From Cladocopium goreaui (lineage: Eukaryota > Sar > Dinophyceae > Suessiales > Symbiodiniaceae): a stretch of 64,000 bases of DNA. The stretch is from positions 177,501-241,500 of the forward strand of contig CAMXCT020006627.1 of NCBI GenBank assembly GCA_947184155.2, written 5' to 3'. The number at the start of each line of letters is the position of its first letter. Position 1 is the stretch's first letter. This document shows, one piece after another, positions 52,401 to 62,300 of this stretch. Made by a program: the position numbers and the translations under genes. The notes beneath the pieces were generated by a model that searched no databases, had not been told where the DNA came from, and saw only the letters and a list, made by a program, of their open reading frames with translations.

Positions 52401-52729
52401 GGTCTGTAGCCAGTGATGATCACCTACCATCACATTTGGCAGCCATCAACGAAAATGGACACGGCATCCGTTTCAGAACTCAACTGGCAATGCGGGAGTC
52501 AGCACGCAAGGCATTTCATGAAGCAGAGAACAGTATGGCACTAAGAAGAGCAATGCTTCGCAGGAATCGTCCCAACAGGGGCAACTATGTAGCTGGTGAA
52601 TGGGTAATGATCTGGAGACAAAGTGAACATCAGAAAGGTTGGATTGGTCCTTGCAAGGTTCATTCAACAAGATGGACAAAATTCAGTTTTCAGCATGCAC
52701 CATGGCACTTTGGTTCGAGCAGCACCTGA
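49463..52729 (+). CDS. methyltransferase-like domain and integrase, element D
   Basis: 1,088 codons from the first ATG, though the frame is open from 49280. The first 200 residues are low-complexity R/P/G/S sequence overlapping the accessory ORF. Methyltransferase-like domain: LVEVFCGPNSELT near 277, VWFSPVCGPWSPWS near 331, HWEQT near 386. Integrase: HKNLGHP...CSTCQ near 762, HYIDHGTNF, MIMDSATEF and WQIGKTERHG (DDE). It ends at 52729 because of a +1 shift near 52660, just after GWIGPCKV. In element B the same position is read straight through. Confidence 0.9.
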   Translation: MSVINSQQIGPSIPPIVASDPCADSQNEPCRPIRPCPGAQPDLCPRRQSGGVQVPELRGEVPTDSDLWQNPRGQNLLGHVPQRAQVDEMVPANLRDIPEAGPSEAPSLCADHGGAGREGRDAPNDDPDGAITSDANVCQSQGTTSRSSFISSPSRRDDPAPGNGAGCRRMVPGLNESRVQRDDHSTAGTYGPHGKCDDGDSEPHPPELNSEQQAFGLKIAGDPDYGLDDSFVTTTNPHSLQKQFDELVIQITNELTTVHKRSHNCKNNLQWPKLQLVEVFCGPNSELTKQMQNMNSRSRRFGLAEGDLSTVEGRNKLFEIVVRQNPEHVWFSPVCGPWSPWSHLNENKSLEQFDKINLQRSQNLYQLALGVVLLRHQFSKGKHLHWEQTRKSMMFRTPLLSELYALTHASNFDMCQVGELKDPVSQLLIQKSMTVRTTSSKLHEQLHGRCCNKQHSHQQLSGTIQVNGQTINRTTMSEAYTRKFARTIAKVLAKANLEKPKGFHQWHAVFAAYGRKRGPDTPPVQRPKKFLKPAAKLIEPNELPRKRRRLEVKGPEDDAKMLVQQIVNSIKQQLPRVGKHEITDPNIVEKVQEVFNDKTVQRIVACKGTERTLGPPKQLLRGEAPYRRAIVEVRDSQQILVEDHWEHWEDLSQRQLIRASHSCHVNITVFAANPPAIEPATDAQDLPPDSSDSQSPTPEESIPMQSQNTDSGSPVQEPRVPEEPKVLDLDHDPDAADIQSQMHGNRFLTLPPEERSLLIRVHKNLGHPSKQVLSQVLRQKGFPTTMIQALEDYQCSTCQMQQKPRIPRPASLKTEMDFCDKISTDGVTWINKNGQSFHFYHYIDHGTNFQPASVAPSRTAEQAVEKLIQSWFLWAGPPNEMIMDSATEFTSEIFQKFLQQNNVKATVIPPGAHWQIGKTERHGEILQEMLSKFEIDHGINNYAELQIALSMCTAAKNACSLRHGFSPEVLVFGKGLRVPGSVASDDHLPSHLAAINENGHGIRFRTQLAMRESARKAFHEAENSMALRRAMLRRNRPNRGNYVAGEWVMIWRQSEHQKGWIGPCKVHSTRWTKFSFQHAPWHFGSSST
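49542..50087 (+). CDS. accessory ORF overlapping pol (+1 frame), element D
   Basis: 181 codons from ATG 49542 (A at -3); an earlier in-frame ATG lies at 49443, just after the gag stop. The frame is +1 to the overlapping pol frame, as in element B. Core: VTFGKTHVGKTYLDMY (FGK at 41-43) and WMKWFLRTYETSQKLD, then RHFVQIMVEQEEKGE. The C-terminus ARMGHMENAMTEILNHI matches GRMAVLENAVSQILTLL in B. Because it shares the gag frame, it could be made by reinitiation after the gag stop, by readthrough, or from its own message. Function unknown. Confidence 0.7.
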   Translation: MSLADRFDRVLERSQTYAQGDSLEEFKSLSFEEKCQQTVTFGKTHVGKTYLDMYHNEPKWMKWFLRTYETSQKLDHLKLRHFVQIMVEQEEKGETPPTMTLTEPSLQMPMFAKAKARPRDQASSHRPHEEMTLHQEMEPDADEWSLASMNPESNEMITALQARMGHMENAMTEILNHIRQN

Positions 52730-54974
52730 ACATGTACGACCAGTGAGTTCTGTTGAAGCTCAACTTATTCCCGACCATGAAAGCTTGATTCTTCCACAAA
52801 TGCAGGCGAGGGAATCCAACATGAGAACCAATCTAGAATCCCCACCAAGAATGAATGCTGATGTTAACAGTGATAACATAATACCTCCAAGTAACCATTC
52901 CCGAGAAGTGTCCAATGAAAATCTTCAAGAAAGCTCAAGTTCATCACAATCCCAAGAACAGCCTGACACTGAACCAGAAACCTTGCCACATGAGCCTGAA
53001 ATGCCGAAACCGGAGAATCCACCTGCAGCACACGAAGTGCCCGTTCCCGACAGTGATGATGATAGCTTAGTGTGTGATCTTTTGCTGTGCCAAGACTGCG
53101 ATGACACCCAACATTTGGAGACAACCGGCGATCTTGCTTGGCGCTTTGAGGTTGATGTTCCCATTGATGACAATTGCTTCACCATAAGTCATGATCAAGT
53201 GGAAGAGCTGGTTTTTCTTGCGTCGAACCCAAAGAAACAAAGAACAGAGGTGAAGCTGAGCACTCTTTCGCCCAGCGAGAAAGCAGAGTTTGAGAAGGCC
53301 AAACAAACAGAGGTTGAAAATTGGTTGAAGACAGGAACAGTATGTAAAATCCTCAGAAACAAATTGTCAGCCGAACAAATCCTGAGATGCCGATGGATTT
53401 ATGTCTGGAAACCGATAGAAGACAAAGCTGAACAAAAGCGAATCGGTAAAGACAAAAAGGCAAAGGCCAGACTGGTTGTTCTAGGATTTCTTGATCCTGC
53501 CCTAGACAAAGTGCAAAGAGACAGCCCTACACTTGGACGACAGTCGAGAATGTTGATTTTACAGTTGATTGCCTCGATGAACTGGGAATTGTCATCATTC
53601 GACATCAAAGCCGCCTTTTTGCAAGGCAAGACGCAGGAGGGACGAGTGTTGGCCATCGAGCCAGTTCCCCAAATGGCGAAAGCCATGCAGCTCAAACCTA
53701 CCGAAGTTTGTAAACTTGCAAAGTCAGCGTATGGACTGATCGATGCCCCATTCCTATGGTACCAAGAGCTTGGCCGAACGCTGAGATCATTGTCGTTTAT
53801 TCCTTCACCGTTTGATCCCACCGTTTATGTCCTATATGAACCGGAGACAACACAAATTGCAGGTATCATTGGGGTTCATGTCGATGACGGTCTTTGTGGG
53901 GGAAATGCCTATTTCAAAACCAAGCTCGCAGAACTTGAAAAGATCTTTCCCTTTGGGTCCAAGAAAGTTCAAACATTCACTTTCACCGGTATTGATATGC
54001 ACCAAAATTCCAATCACAGTATCAACTTATCCCAAGAAAAATACATTTCCAAAATTGAACCAATCCATATCGATGCCAGCCGTAAATATCAACATGACCT
54101 TTCAGTAACCCCAGAAGAACAGCAGGCTCTAAGAGCCTTGATAGGATCTCTTCAGTATGCATCTGTCAACACCCGACCTGATTTGTCCAGCCGACTGAGT
54201 TTCTTGCAAAGTGCTGTGAACAGTGCCACCATCCAGACCTTGAACGAAGCCAACAAAGTACTCCACGATGCCAAACGCCATAAAGATACAACCATAACCA
54301 TTCAGCCAATCCCAATCAATAAACTGAGATTCCTTGCATTTTCTGATGCATCGTTCTCGTCAAAGAAACAGCCTGATTCACACACTGGAATGATGATTAT
54401 GACAACCCATGAACAGATTGCCAACAATGTGCAAAGCCCAGTCTCGCCCATATCCTGGGGTTGCAAGAAGATTCAAAAGGTCGTGGTAAGTACACTTTCA
54501 GCTGAAGCCACTTCCCTGAATAGTACTCTCGATCAGTTGTCATGGTTAAGATTGTATTGGGCATGGATTTTAGACCCACAAACAGCATGGAAGGAACCCA
54601 ACATAGCCCTGAATAAGCTTCCGAATTCCATAACAACTGCCACCATGAAAGTCAGTGACTCAGACATAGCCGTGACTGATTGCAAGTCGCTGTTTGACAT
54701 GGTGTCGCGAACAGCACCTCCGAATTGCCAAGAGTTCAGGACTCAGTTATTGGCCCGAGCCATCAAAGACTTGATGTCCGAAGGAGTGACGCTTAAGTGG
54801 GTCCATTCAGGTGCCCAACTTGCCGACAGCCTTACAAAAATCATGGAAACAAGCTTCCTCCGAGAAACTTTGAAGTATGGGTTTTATCAGTTGCATGACC
54901 AAGATCAAATCTTGAAAGACAGGGCAAGTGCACGCAACCGATTAAAATGGCTTAAAACTTCAGAACAAAACTAA
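52623..54974 (+). CDS. reverse transcriptase-RNase H, element D
   Basis: 783 codons; homology to B starts near TLVRAAPEHVRPVSSVEAQ. RT: KARLVVLGFLD, FDIKAAFLQGK, SAYGLIDAPFLWYQE and GVHVDDGLCGG. RNase H: AFSDASFSSKKQPDSHTG, STLSAEATSLN, VTDCKSLFDM and LKWVHSGAQLADSLTK. The frame differs from integrase by one base. Removing one base near 52660 would join the two at the position seen in B, so this is either a recent indel or a +1 recoding site. Confidence 0.92.
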   Translation: MNIRKVGLVLARFIQQDGQNSVFSMHHGTLVRAAPEHVRPVSSVEAQLIPDHESLILPQMQARESNMRTNLESPPRMNADVNSDNIIPPSNHSREVSNENLQESSSSSQSQEQPDTEPETLPHEPEMPKPENPPAAHEVPVPDSDDDSLVCDLLLCQDCDDTQHLETTGDLAWRFEVDVPIDDNCFTISHDQVEELVFLASNPKKQRTEVKLSTLSPSEKAEFEKAKQTEVENWLKTGTVCKILRNKLSAEQILRCRWIYVWKPIEDKAEQKRIGKDKKAKARLVVLGFLDPALDKVQRDSPTLGRQSRMLILQLIASMNWELSSFDIKAAFLQGKTQEGRVLAIEPVPQMAKAMQLKPTEVCKLAKSAYGLIDAPFLWYQELGRTLRSLSFIPSPFDPTVYVLYEPETTQIAGIIGVHVDDGLCGGNAYFKTKLAELEKIFPFGSKKVQTFTFTGIDMHQNSNHSINLSQEKYISKIEPIHIDASRKYQHDLSVTPEEQQALRALIGSLQYASVNTRPDLSSRLSFLQSAVNSATIQTLNEANKVLHDAKRHKDTTITIQPIPINKLRFLAFSDASFSSKKQPDSHTGMMIMTTHEQIANNVQSPVSPISWGCKKIQKVVVSTLSAEATSLNSTLDQLSWLRLYWAWILDPQTAWKEPNIALNKLPNSITTATMKVSDSDIAVTDCKSLFDMVSRTAPPNCQEFRTQLLARAIKDLMSEGVTLKWVHSGAQLADSLTKIMETSFLRETLKYGFYQLHDQDQILKDRASARNRLKWLKTSEQN

Positions 54975-54990
54975 AAACTCTTGATTCTTT

Positions 54991-54995
54991 GGGAG
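54991..54995 (+). promoter_or_regulatory. polypurine tract end, element D
   Basis: GGGAG directly before the 3' LTR's TGTGAATT, as in element B. Confidence 0.5.
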
Positions 54996-55299
54996 TGTGA
55001 ATTCCAACATGTTCCAGGGTCCTCATCACTCCAAAGCTTCAGGTCTTGACACATATAACATCTACGGCTGTCTGCAGCACTTGGCTGAGGCTAGCCATAG
55101 GGATTGGTGGGTGGGAAGTGCTTACTGCACCCCGTTTTGGTGCCATTTCGTGAGTCGTGGCCGACTCCTTTTCAGTGCTGTGGCCAGCTGTCGCATTTCA
55201 GAAGAGCTTCATTCCGAGATCTGCAGGGAAAAGAGAACGCGGCCGTTCATCTGAGGATTGCATTTCTTGTTGTGGCTACCTTTCTGAACCCCATTCAGA
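54996..55299 (+). repeat. 3' LTR of element D
   Basis: Identical as read to 46980-47283. Confidence 0.93.
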
Positions 55300-55960
55300 A
55301 TACATATATATACATATATCATATATATATATATCATATATATATGTATATATATATATACACATATTCATATATCTATACATGTATTGATCTTCCTATC
55401 TGTCTATCTACCTAGCTATCCTAGATATGTTTGGCTAGGCACATGGGCTCCGTCCGGACTCGAGCAGGTGAACCCCAATCGTTCACCAATCGACCCAATC
55501 GATGGGGTTGGCAAAGAAACCGTTGGTCAACAATAGTATGAATAATAATAGTATGAAAATTGGTTAACCATTGATAGTATGTACTATTGATTAACCCCAT
55601 GAAGATTGGATAGTATGAATCATCGGGTTGGAAACTACCATAGTATCTTGATCATTCTTTCAAGCTCTATTTCAATAGGGATACTGATGATGAACCAATG
55701 AAGCCGATGGCTGTGAGTCCTTTGATTCAAGCGCCCAATTGCCAGAGTTCTGATCCAGTTGCCATTTCGACATCTCAACTTTTGCATAAAAGTAAGCTGC
55801 GATAGCCTCTAAACAGGATGCTCAGAATTTGTGAAAGGAGTCCAAATGATGTGGTAAAGGTAGCTATGGTTATGCTTTCTTATTGGTTTCACGTAGATTC
55901 CGTAGATTCCGTAGATCCAAAAAGATTTCTGATTGTCGGGGTCGGATCTGACAGACATTG
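55300..55960. other. TA microsatellite, then no gene recognised
   Basis: TACATATATA runs to about 55385. After that, ordinary sequence with GTAGATTCC repeated near 55890-55915. Confidence 0.5.
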
Positions 55961-56152
55961 ATGTGTCCCAACGACCACACAATCAACCCAATCCTGGAGC
56001 AATCCCGGCCCAGTCCCGCAGTTCGATCCATTCGATCCCAGGACATCGAGGAGTACATTTGGCACCTCTACAGAAATGCAGGTTGCAGATCTGTTTGCTT
56101 CGTCTATGCCTTCGTGTACATCTGTCGCATGTCCGAGCTGAATGCTGGAAAG
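55961..56152 (+). CDS. Pho80-type cyclin, exon 1 of those seen
   Basis: 64 codons from ATG 55961, ending at a GC donor (AAG|GCGCCT). The segment VRSIRSQDIEEYIWHLYRNA and GCRSVCFVYAFVYICRMSEL matches the first cyclin-fold helices of P/U/Pho80-type cyclins (xSIxxYlxRlxxyxxCSxxCFVxAxVYIdR). Such cyclins activate a partner cyclin-dependent kinase. The ATG may be internal, since upstream exons were not identified. Phase 0 at the end joins to the exon at 56757. Confidence 0.65.
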
Positions 56153-56756
56153 GCGCCTGTGATCATAACATCCTCCTTGACATTATGAAATGTCTCATTT
56201 TTCCGAAAAAACAAGGATTTCGTTATTTCGTTTGGGCAGTACTGACCTTTCTGGGAAGATATTGGCTCGTAGCTGGCGTTACTATCCAGTCATACCTAGG
56301 ATACAACAAAAATCTGCTGGGTTTTTGAAGCACTCAACGGGATGATCTAATTTTTGTGGCTCCCTCGATACAAAATCTTCACATTTGGGCCTTTTCGTCA
56401 GAGATTGGGATGCTTCACCCGGTTGCAACTGCAACCAAACTGGCGCAGCACGATGCATAATCACTGACAAAACTTCAAGCAGAATTTTCCTAAAAAGGGT
56501 TATGCAAGAAAACACCCGGATGTCGCATGATTGGAAAATCTCAGGAACTCGCCTTATGTTTGGTGGTAAAAACCATGGGCCCGCTTCGGATTTTCCCCTA
56601 AACCAATCCAATGATCATCAAAATTCGTGCTAAGAATTATATAGATATGGTATGATATTAGGTTAAATCACCGTTTTTGTAGGTTAAATCATCTTTTTTT
56701 TTTGTCAGGTTTACACCTTTAAAAACTGCCAAGGCTGGTCACCGACACCGGCGCAG
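56153..56756 (+). other. GC-AG intron of cyclin gene
   Basis: Starts GCGCCT, ends GGCGCAG; removal joins cyclin motifs in frame. No other feature inside. Confidence 0.5.
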
Positions 56757-56843
56757 GTGGAGTTGAGCCCCAGGACTTGTCACCGATTGCTCTTGGCCGC
56801 GATCACCATCGCAGCGAAGATGCAGCAGCCCAACAACTTTGCG
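56757..56843 (+). CDS. cyclin, exon 2
   Basis: Acceptor ggcgcag; reads VELSPRTCHRLLLAAITIAA and KMQQPNNFA. The HRLLLxxxxIAAK pattern is the hallmark of cyclin-box helix 3 in Pho80-type cyclins (NxHRLLLtaxmvAaKf). It follows exon 1 in the expected order. The donor is uncertain, possibly GCTGGG after 56843. Confidence 0.65.
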
Positions 56844-56872
56844 GCTGGGCCAACCAATTATACAAATACATA

Positions 56873-56976
56873 TACCCTCTGGTAATTTAACATAGCTATG
56901 GAAAATCACCATTTTTAATGGGAAAACTCACTATAAATGGTCATTTTCAATAGCTATGTTAGTTTACCAGAGGGTA
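56873..56976. mobile_element. palindromic MITE-like element, copy 1
   Basis: 104 bases including the flanking TA on each side. The ends CCCTCTGGTAA...TTACCAGAGGG form arms of at least 25 bases with two mismatches, and pairing continues inward. TA on both sides suggests a Tc1/mariner-type target. A second copy of the same length is at 63476-63579. Confidence 0.75.
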
Positions 56977-57470
56977 TTATATTTATGGACTTGGATTTTA
57001 TCAATCAATAATGGTGAAACATGGGGGTGGAACATGGTTTGACCATGAAAAGTGGGGATTTAGCCAGCCAATATCAATGGTTGAATGGTTTTTTTTAGGA
57101 TTTGACATGGGATATATTTCTCCGACTTGAGACATGATATTTGGGTTCCCTAAATGGCGGATTGATCCCTCAATCTATGGCTATTCCAATGGGGACCTGT
57201 TTGGACTCCGTCACAGGATGCGAGTGTCTATGCGGCAGCAGGGAATGTGACAGTTCAGGAGAGGGTTGTGATGTCCAGAAATGGGAATATAACATATGAT
57301 TATACAATCTGTGGAAAACTTATGATGCCTCTATCTGGGGATGAACATACATGTGCCAGCTACAGTATCTTGATGTTCACAGGGTACAGGGTCCCGATCC
57401 ATGGCCACACACAAGCAATCAAACACAGGGTGTAGCCATTCAAGAATTTGGGTTCACACCACAACCATGA
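56977..57470. other. intronic, nothing recognised
   Basis: Non-coding part of the long cyclin intron. Confidence 0.4.
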
Positions 57471-57474
57471 ACAT

Positions 57475-58480
57475 GTACGGTCGGCACCTCGCTCCCGACG
57501 CCGAAAATCAACTCGCTTTCAGCGCCGAAAATCGACTCGCTCTCGACGCCTCTTTACTGACATCGACAACATGATAACATCAACAACAAGAACAAAATCA
57601 ACAGCAGTCTCCAAATCGACAACACAAAAACATTAACAACCACAACAACATCATCAACATTCACATCAACATCAACGCCAATGCCTGTCTCTGCTCAACA
57701 GAAAGAAAGATGATGAGGTTGCTGTGCCTGTGTGTGCATAGGAACATGAACGTTATCATCCCACCCCACCCCACCCCACCCCACCCCCACCCCCCCCACC
57801 CCACGGGCAACTGATCATGAAAGAGCAGTGCGTGTAAGTGCTCTACAGCAAGAAAGATGATGAGGTTGCTGTGCGTGTGCAGGCATAGGAACATGAACCT
57901 TATTAACTCACCTCACCCCACTGGTAACTGATCATGAAAGAGCTGTGCCTGTCTCTGCTCAACAGCAAGAAAGATGATGAGGTTGCTGTGCGTGTGCAGG
58001 CATAGGAACATGAACCTTATTAACTCACCCCACCCCACCGGTAACTGATCATGAAAGAGCTGTGCCTGTCTCTGCTCAACAGCAAGAAAGATGATGAGGT
58101 TGCTGTGCCTGTGTGTGCATAGGAACATGAACGTTATCATCCCACCCCACCCCACCCCACCCCTTGAAGGGTTTATCAGTGTTGATCATTCCGCCTGTAT
58201 GGTACCCTGATGGTTCCCCCCCCCCAACGTAAAGGGTTGAATCCCCTTGAAGGGTTTCTCAGTGTTGATCATTTGCCGTGTAATGTTTGTTTATGATGGG
58301 GTTCCAGAAGTGACGCCTCAGTACCAATGGGGAAATGGAAAATCGACTCGCCCTCGACGCCGAAAAGTGCTTTTTGTGTTGGAAGTGAGTTGATTTTTGG
58401 TGTTGGGAGTGAGTTCTTGGTGTTGGGAGTGAGTCGGTGTTTGGAGTGAGTTGATTTTCGGTGTTGGAAGTGAGTTGTTA
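57475..58480. repeat. minisatellite region, about 117-base unit
   Basis: Four copies starting GAAAGATGATGAGG at 57704, 57852, 57969 and 58086 (spacings 148, 117, 117), each ending in CCCCAC-rich runs of variable length. Short repeats of CGAAAATCGACTCGC (57490-57560) and GTGTTGGGAGTGAGTT (58370-58470) flank it. Confidence 0.85.
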
Positions 58481-58580
58481 ACCTTCTGTACCGCCCCTAA
58501 AAATCAAATGGAACGGCCCCAAAGTGAGGTGGAGGGTATCAACCAGGTACACAAGGGCACTGTTACACTCATCATGGATG

Positions 58581-59160
58581 CAGCGCACATATATATATAT
58601 ATACATGTATACATAGATACATATATAGATTCTTTGGATAGGTGGACGGACGGACGGGCGGATGGATGGATGGATGGATAGTTTGACAGATTGACAGATT
58701 GATAAGATTGATAAGAAAGATAAGATAAAGCAAAGCTGCCCCACATAGCTAAGATTGCTACGGTAGCTAATACGGCAAAGATAGGTAAGATAGATAAGCT
58801 AGCAAAGATAGCGACGATAGGTAAGATAGCTCCCTAAGTTGGCTAGGATAGCTAACAAATAAAGAACAGATAGATAAGATAGAAAAGATCGATAAGATAT
58901 ATAAGACAGATAAGATAGATAAGATAGCGAAGATAGGTAAGAAAGCTAAGATAGCTAAGATACCAACGTTAGCAAAGGTAGCCAAGATAGCTAAGACAGA
59001 CAATATAGATAAGATAGATAGGATAGATACGATAGATAAGACAGATAGGATAGATAAGAAAGAATATATAAATAAGATAGATAGATAGTTGGATAGATAG
59101 ATAGGATAGAATAGGATATGATAGGATAGGATAGGATAGGATAGATATAAAAAATTAGAC
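58581..59160. repeat. TA, GGAT and GATA/AGATA microsatellites
   Basis: TA run at 58588-58605, GGAC/GGAT run at 58645-58680, then a long degenerate GATAGATAAG array. Open frames give only Leu/Ser/Ile/Tyr repeats. Confidence 0.9.
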
Positions 59161-59218
59161 CAGACAGAGATACAGAGATACACAGATACATAGATACAAA
59201 CACACACACACACTTTAC

Positions 59219-59470
59219 ATGACATTGCAATACAATATATTGCATTGCATTACAATACATTGTGTTGCATTACATTGCTCTACCTTGTATTACATTACAT
59301 TGCAATACAATACATTGCATGCATTGCATGACAATACAATACATTGCATTGCTTTTCATTACAATACATTGCATTGCATGACAGCACGTTGCAATGCAAT
59401 ACATTGCATTACATTCCAATACAACATATTGCATTGTATTTCATCGCATCGCATCACATCACATTACATA
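59219..59470. repeat. ACATTGCATT-type array
   Basis: About 25 copies of a degenerate 10-base unit (TTGCATTACA). Confidence 0.9.
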
Positions 59471-59884
59471 AATACATACGTTGATATTGAATATCAGCAA
59501 TGGCACATCAATCAATCAACCAACCAGTTTTATTTGATCTTGTTTGATCTGTATTTGATCTGATCTTATCTATGTGTATATATCTATACTCATGTATAGC
59601 AACCCCCAAATAGATAGAATACTTGGACTCACGTGGAAAACATCTTCGGAACATATCATCGAACTACCGCGCTGGAAACACTTTTCGGCATCTTTTTATG
59701 TCTATGTATTTATATATATATATGGTCACCCCCCCCACGACCCCCCGACATGCTGTTTGTACTGTGATTTACAATATAACATGCTCATTTTTCATGTTCA
59801 CATTTTGCGGCTATTTGTACATATTCATACGTACATCTTCATACAAACAAAAACACAACAATATTCTGATACTCTTTGGGGAGG

Positions 59885-60075
59885 ATCCCTGGCAGAGAAT
59901 AAAAAAAATCATTGAACCAACAAAAAAATATTTGGAGACTCTTTGGGGAGTGCCCCTGGGAGAAAACCAAAAAAAAACAACAAAAAAAACCAAAAAACAA
60001 AAAAACAAACAACAAAAAACCAAAAAAACAAAAAAAACAAAACCAAAAAAACCAAAGAAACCCAACCCATTGGAG
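59885..60075. repeat. A-rich tract
   Basis: (C)AAAAAAAC repeats with a Lys-rich shadow frame, followed by T-runs and a G10 run at 60144. Confidence 0.85.
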
Positions 60076-60479
60076 ATCCTGCAATCCCCATGGTTATGTT
60101 TTTTTGTGTGTTTTTTTTTTAGTTTTTTTAGTTTTTTGTTTTGGGGGGGGGGCTGAGCATATATATATATATATATATACATACACCACCCATGGATGAT
60201 TTGAGATGCCAATATCCTTTTTTTGAGAGTGGCAGGCTGTGGGAGCGCGCTGTTTCATAAGTTTTGATCATCACACACAAAAAAGGGAGGGGGGTGTTGT
60301 GAGCGCATTTTTTTTTGTTTTTTTTTTGACATTTCATTTCTGCAAAAGATACCAAACCCTGTTCTTTCCAAAACCAAACATTGTTGCTTCTGTAACAAAA
60401 GCAACCACTGTGCATTCTCAACAGCTCTCCCAATGTCCTACATAGATACATAGTTTCAGCCAAATCAAGCATGAATAAT

Positions 60480-61660
60480 AAATAAACACAACAAAACAAA
60501 CAAGTGCAAATGCCTTTCCAAAGAGTGCAGCATTGCTTTAAAAATGTATAGACTCGACATCTCTACAGGAGTTTTCCTCAACATATGCAATAGTTCTTTT
60601 GGACATGTGCATTCTAAACAGGGACCAATTTTTGCAATGTATTCTCCATAAACAATGAAGGAAAAATAAATTTTCAAACTGCACTTGTAAAATGATTTTG
60701 CATAAAGAATACCATTCTCAATGTAACAACCCTTTGCAAAAAGTGTGGCACTGTTTGAAAGATAAGTAGCATTTAAAAAATGTGCATTTTAAACAGGCAC
60801 CAATTTATGCAATATGTTCTCTATAAATAATGAAGGAAAATCAACATGCAAACATCACTTGTAAACTGACTTTGCATAAAGAACACCATTCCTCCATGTA
60901 TGCAACATCCTTTTGCAATTATTGTTGCATTCTTTGAAAGATGTGTAGCATTACTTCCCAATTTCAAGGAGAACCCTCCCATGTATGTACTGAATGATTT
61001 CAGAAATCATAGCATTCCTGTAGGCGAATGTAGAATGCTGTTTTGCAAGATTGAATCTATTCTTGAATTACTACAGCATGGTTTTGAAAAGAGTGCCATC
61101 TTACTGACACATTCATTGAAACATGTGTTTTACCTTTGAAAGTGCAGATCAGTGCAGATTCTTGTTTGCAAAGTGTGCAACATTATTGGAAGGAAGTGTA
61201 GCAAGAGCCTACTGTAGATTCCATTGATGATGCAACAGTCTGTTGAAAAATATTATTTTTTGTTGTAAAGCAAGTATTGCACCACCTTCTGCAATATGGC
61301 CTTGTAAAGAGTACAACTGTTCTATGGAAATGTTGTTTTGTTTTGAAAAGGGTGCTATGTGACTCAACTTTCAAAAGGTCTTCGAAATGTGCAATATATT
61401 ATCTTTGTAAACAAAGTAGAATATGGCTTCAAACAATGCAAAACAAATTGTAGTTATAAATCCTAAATCTTAAAACAAACTTATTCAAATATAATTATGG
61501 CAATGTAAACAAGTGCTACATGCCTATGCCTCGAGTGCAGTAGCACAATTCCCGCAATATCTCTTTCAAACTAGTGCAGCATTTGCTCGAAAAAGAAAGT
61601 CATATTACTGCAAACTGTGCAAAATCTGTGTCAATCAAGGAAAGCCTTCCTTTGAAGATG
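60480..61660. repeat. decayed long-unit repeat
   Basis: GTGCATTnTAAACAGG-anchored blocks start at 60607 and 60782 (about 176 bases apart) and remain alignable, including the phrase AATGAAGGAAAA. A further phrase, AGATTCCAT(T/C)GATGATGCAA, occurs at about 61217 and again at about 62383 beyond the 9-base array. This suggests one decayed repeat field later split by the array. Confidence 0.6.
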
Positions 61661-61669
61661 CACATATGT

Positions 61670-62300
61670 ATGTATATACGTATATATATATATACGTATG
61701 TGTGTATGTGTGTATGTGTGTATGTGTGTATGTGTGTATGTGTGTATGTATGTATGTATGTATGTAATGTATGTAATGTATGTAATGTATGTAATGTATG
61801 TAATGTATGTAATGTATGTAATGTATGTAATGTATGTAATGTATGTAATGTATGTAATGTAGGTAATGTAGGTAATGTAGGTAATGTAGGTAATGTATAA
61901 TGTAGGTATGTAGGTGTAGGTATGTAGGTGTAAATGTAGGTAATGTAATGTATGTAATGTAGGTAATGTATGTAATGTATGTAATGTATGTAATGTATGT
62001 AATGTATGTAATGTATGTAATGTATGTAATGTATGTAATGTATGTAATGTATGTAATGTAAGTAATGTATGTAATGTATGTAATGTATGTAATGTATGTA
62101 ATGTATGTAATGTATGTAATGTATGTAAGGTATGTAATGTATGTAATGTATGTAATGTATGTAATGTATGTAATGTATGTAATGTATGTAATGTATGTAA
62201 TGTATGTAATGTATGTAATGTATGTAATGTATGTAATGTATGTAATGTATGTAATGTATGTAATGTATGTATGTATGTATGTATGTATGTATGTAGGTAT
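61670..62300. repeat. 9-base microsatellite (atgtatgta)
   Basis: TGTG/TATG start, then more than 50 near-perfect ATGTATGTA units with a few GTAGGTAAT variants. Both strands give long open frames (Tyr-Ile-Thr repeats) that are artefacts. Confidence 0.95.

Larger units (their letters stand above)
46980..55299 (+). mobile_element. Ty1/copia LTR retrotransposon D, young
   Basis: 8,320 bases between 304-base LTRs that read as identical, flanked by ATACAT on both sides (46974-46979, 55300-55305) inside a TA/TACA microsatellite. Same family group as element B: same primer-binding site, same polypurine end, collinear proteins including the overlapping accessory ORF. Here the coding region is split into three frames, at the gag-pol boundary and at the integrase-RT boundary. 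Confidence 0.93.

Noticed and set aside
57704-58170. Regularly spaced repeats that could suggest a CRISPR-like array
   Set aside because: The 117-base units are contiguous tandem copies without unique spacers.
59811-60212. Phe/Leu/Val-rich and Lys-rich open frames that look like a membrane protein or a basic protein
   Set aside because: They translate an A-rich tract and its complement; no other support.
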